A stretch of DNA of 64,000 nucleotides from Truepera sp965215315. GTDB lineage: Bacteria; Deinococcota; Deinococci; Deinococcales; Trueperaceae. Below the pieces are notes generated by a model. That model ran no database searches. It worked only from the letters and a program-made list of their open reading frames with translations, and was not told the DNA's origin. Shown here in pieces: positions 63,501 through 64,000 of the stretch. Location of the stretch: NCBI GenBank assembly GCA_965215315.1, contig CBDCDB010000008.1, positions 2,046,001-2,110,000 of the forward strand, written 5' to 3'. The position numbers and the translations under genes are program-made. Within the stretch, counting starts at the first letter, position 1. Each line of letters opens with the position of its first letter.

Positions 63501-64000
63501 ATGAACCGGAAGTTCCGCGACGCCGCGGCTGGCTACCTCTTTCTCTCGCCTTTTTTGCTGACGCTCGGCGTCTTTTTCGTCTACGCCTTTGTCCGCGCCG
63601 TCATCTACAGCTTTACCAACTACAACTTGTTCAACGCCGCGAATTTGGGGTTCGTCGGTTTTGAAAACTACCTCAATTTGTTTCAGAGCGATAACTTTTT
63701 ACGGGCGCTGACCAACTCGGTTGCGTTCGCGGTCGTCGTCACCACCGTGCAGACCTTCGGGGCGCTCTTGATGGCAGCCGTTCTCAACCAAAAGATACGC
63801 GGGTTGGGCTTTTTCCGGGCTGCCTTCTACATGCCGAGTGTCACGAGCAGCGTCGTTATCGCGCTCATTTTTTTGTGGCTCTTTCAGCGTACCGGCCTCA
63901 TCAACTATCTCAGCACCCAGTTTCTCGCTTATTTGCCTCACCTCGCCGTTTTTGTGGGGATCGTGCTCGTGTTGCAACTCGCCCAGGTGAGGTTTGAACG
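63501..64000 (+). CDS. Sugar ABC transporter permease (MalF/UgpA-like), 5' part
   Basis: The first 166 codons, running off the right edge. AAAGGAGG precedes the ATG by 6-7 bp. 'AAAGYLFLSPFLLTLGVFFV', 'YSFTNYNLFNAANLGFVGFE', 'NYLNLFQSDNFLRALTNSVA' and 'IRGLGFFRAAFYMPSVTSSV' are typical of the MalF-like permease of carbohydrate-uptake ABC importers; four helices are visible. The EAA loop lies beyond the window. It pairs with the binding protein upstream. Confidence 0.92.
   Translation, partial: MNRKFRDAAAGYLFLSPFLLTLGVFFVYAFVRAVIYSFTNYNLFNAANLGFVGFENYLNLFQSDNFLRALTNSVAFAVVVTTVQTFGALLMAAVLNQKIRGLGFFRAAFYMPSVTSSVVIALIFLWLFQRTGLINYLSTQFLAYLPHLAVFVGIVLVLQLAQVRFE

Overview
The window looks like a chromosome segment of a Deinococcota (Deinococcus-Thermus) bacterium, possibly close to the Trueperales. 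This is an inference from gene content, not a database match. The supporting signs are a caa3-type cytochrome c oxidase with subunits I and III fused and a cytochrome-c-tailed subunit II, a manganese catalase, DUF4388 and Roadblock/LC7 proteins, and several genes whose -10 hexamer sits only 6-10 nt before the start codon with no Shine-Dalgarno (leaderless style). The palindrome CTCGAG is strikingly frequent (about 120 copies by hand count) and nearly absent from the insertion sequences.

Layout. 1-4.5 kb: envelope and oxidative-stress genes (MBL-fold hydrolase fragment, SPW protein, Mn catalase, DUF4142 protein, and an unusual DUF892-BON-SRPBCC fusion). 4.6-10.5 kb: a decayed IS4-like element, copy A of a dispersed repeat, a LOV-GGDEF-EAL photoreceptor, and one host gene split by two insertion sequences (IS630 and IS5 type). 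10.6-16.2 kb: a surface-glycan operon (flippase, acetyltransferase, three sulfotransferases, glycosyltransferase). 16.3-23.5 kb: a repeat-rich lipoprotein, a TrmH-type RNA methyltransferase, a membrane-stress cluster (DUF3618 and neighbours), a renalase-like oxidase, a YpfJ-type metalloprotease and a DinB protein. 23.6 kb: the initiator tRNA-fMet with promoter and terminator. 23.9-27.3 kb: Roadblock, BLUF and DUF4388 signalling genes around a dead IS5-type element. 27.6-33.1 kb: a fourth sulfotransferase, uvrA, plsC-like gene and hup. 33.3-40.8 kb: a TetR-controlled alpha/beta hydrolase, serine dehydratase, NDH-2, an inositol-phosphatase-like gene, an exonuclease-WYL fusion, HPP and DUF1622 genes. 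40.9-43.0 kb: an IS630 element and an IS graveyard. 43.0-46.2 kb: ring-cleavage dioxygenase, glpD, chaB. 46.3-52.9 kb: the oxidase biogenesis operon ctaA-ctaB-coxB-coxAC, followed by surf1. 53.2-56.2 kb: a small membrane protein, Rrf2 and HxlR regulators, and a NmrA-type gene wrecked by repeat copy D. 56.2-60.4 kb: aceE-aceF. 61.0-64.0 kb: a LacI regulator with two operator-like palindromes ahead of a sugar ABC transporter that runs off the right edge.

How it fits together. The oxidase cluster, NDH-2, glpD, the pyruvate dehydrogenase and serine dehydratase describe an aerobic heterotroph. Mn catalase, ferritin-like proteins, UvrA and two separate blue-light sensors (LOV and BLUF) suggest a life exposed to light and oxidants. 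The sulfotransferase/flippase operon suggests a sulfated surface glycan. Several genes carry single-base frameshifts (26.7, 40.5, 60.8 kb and in the IS4-like transposase), which may be true decay or sequencing error.
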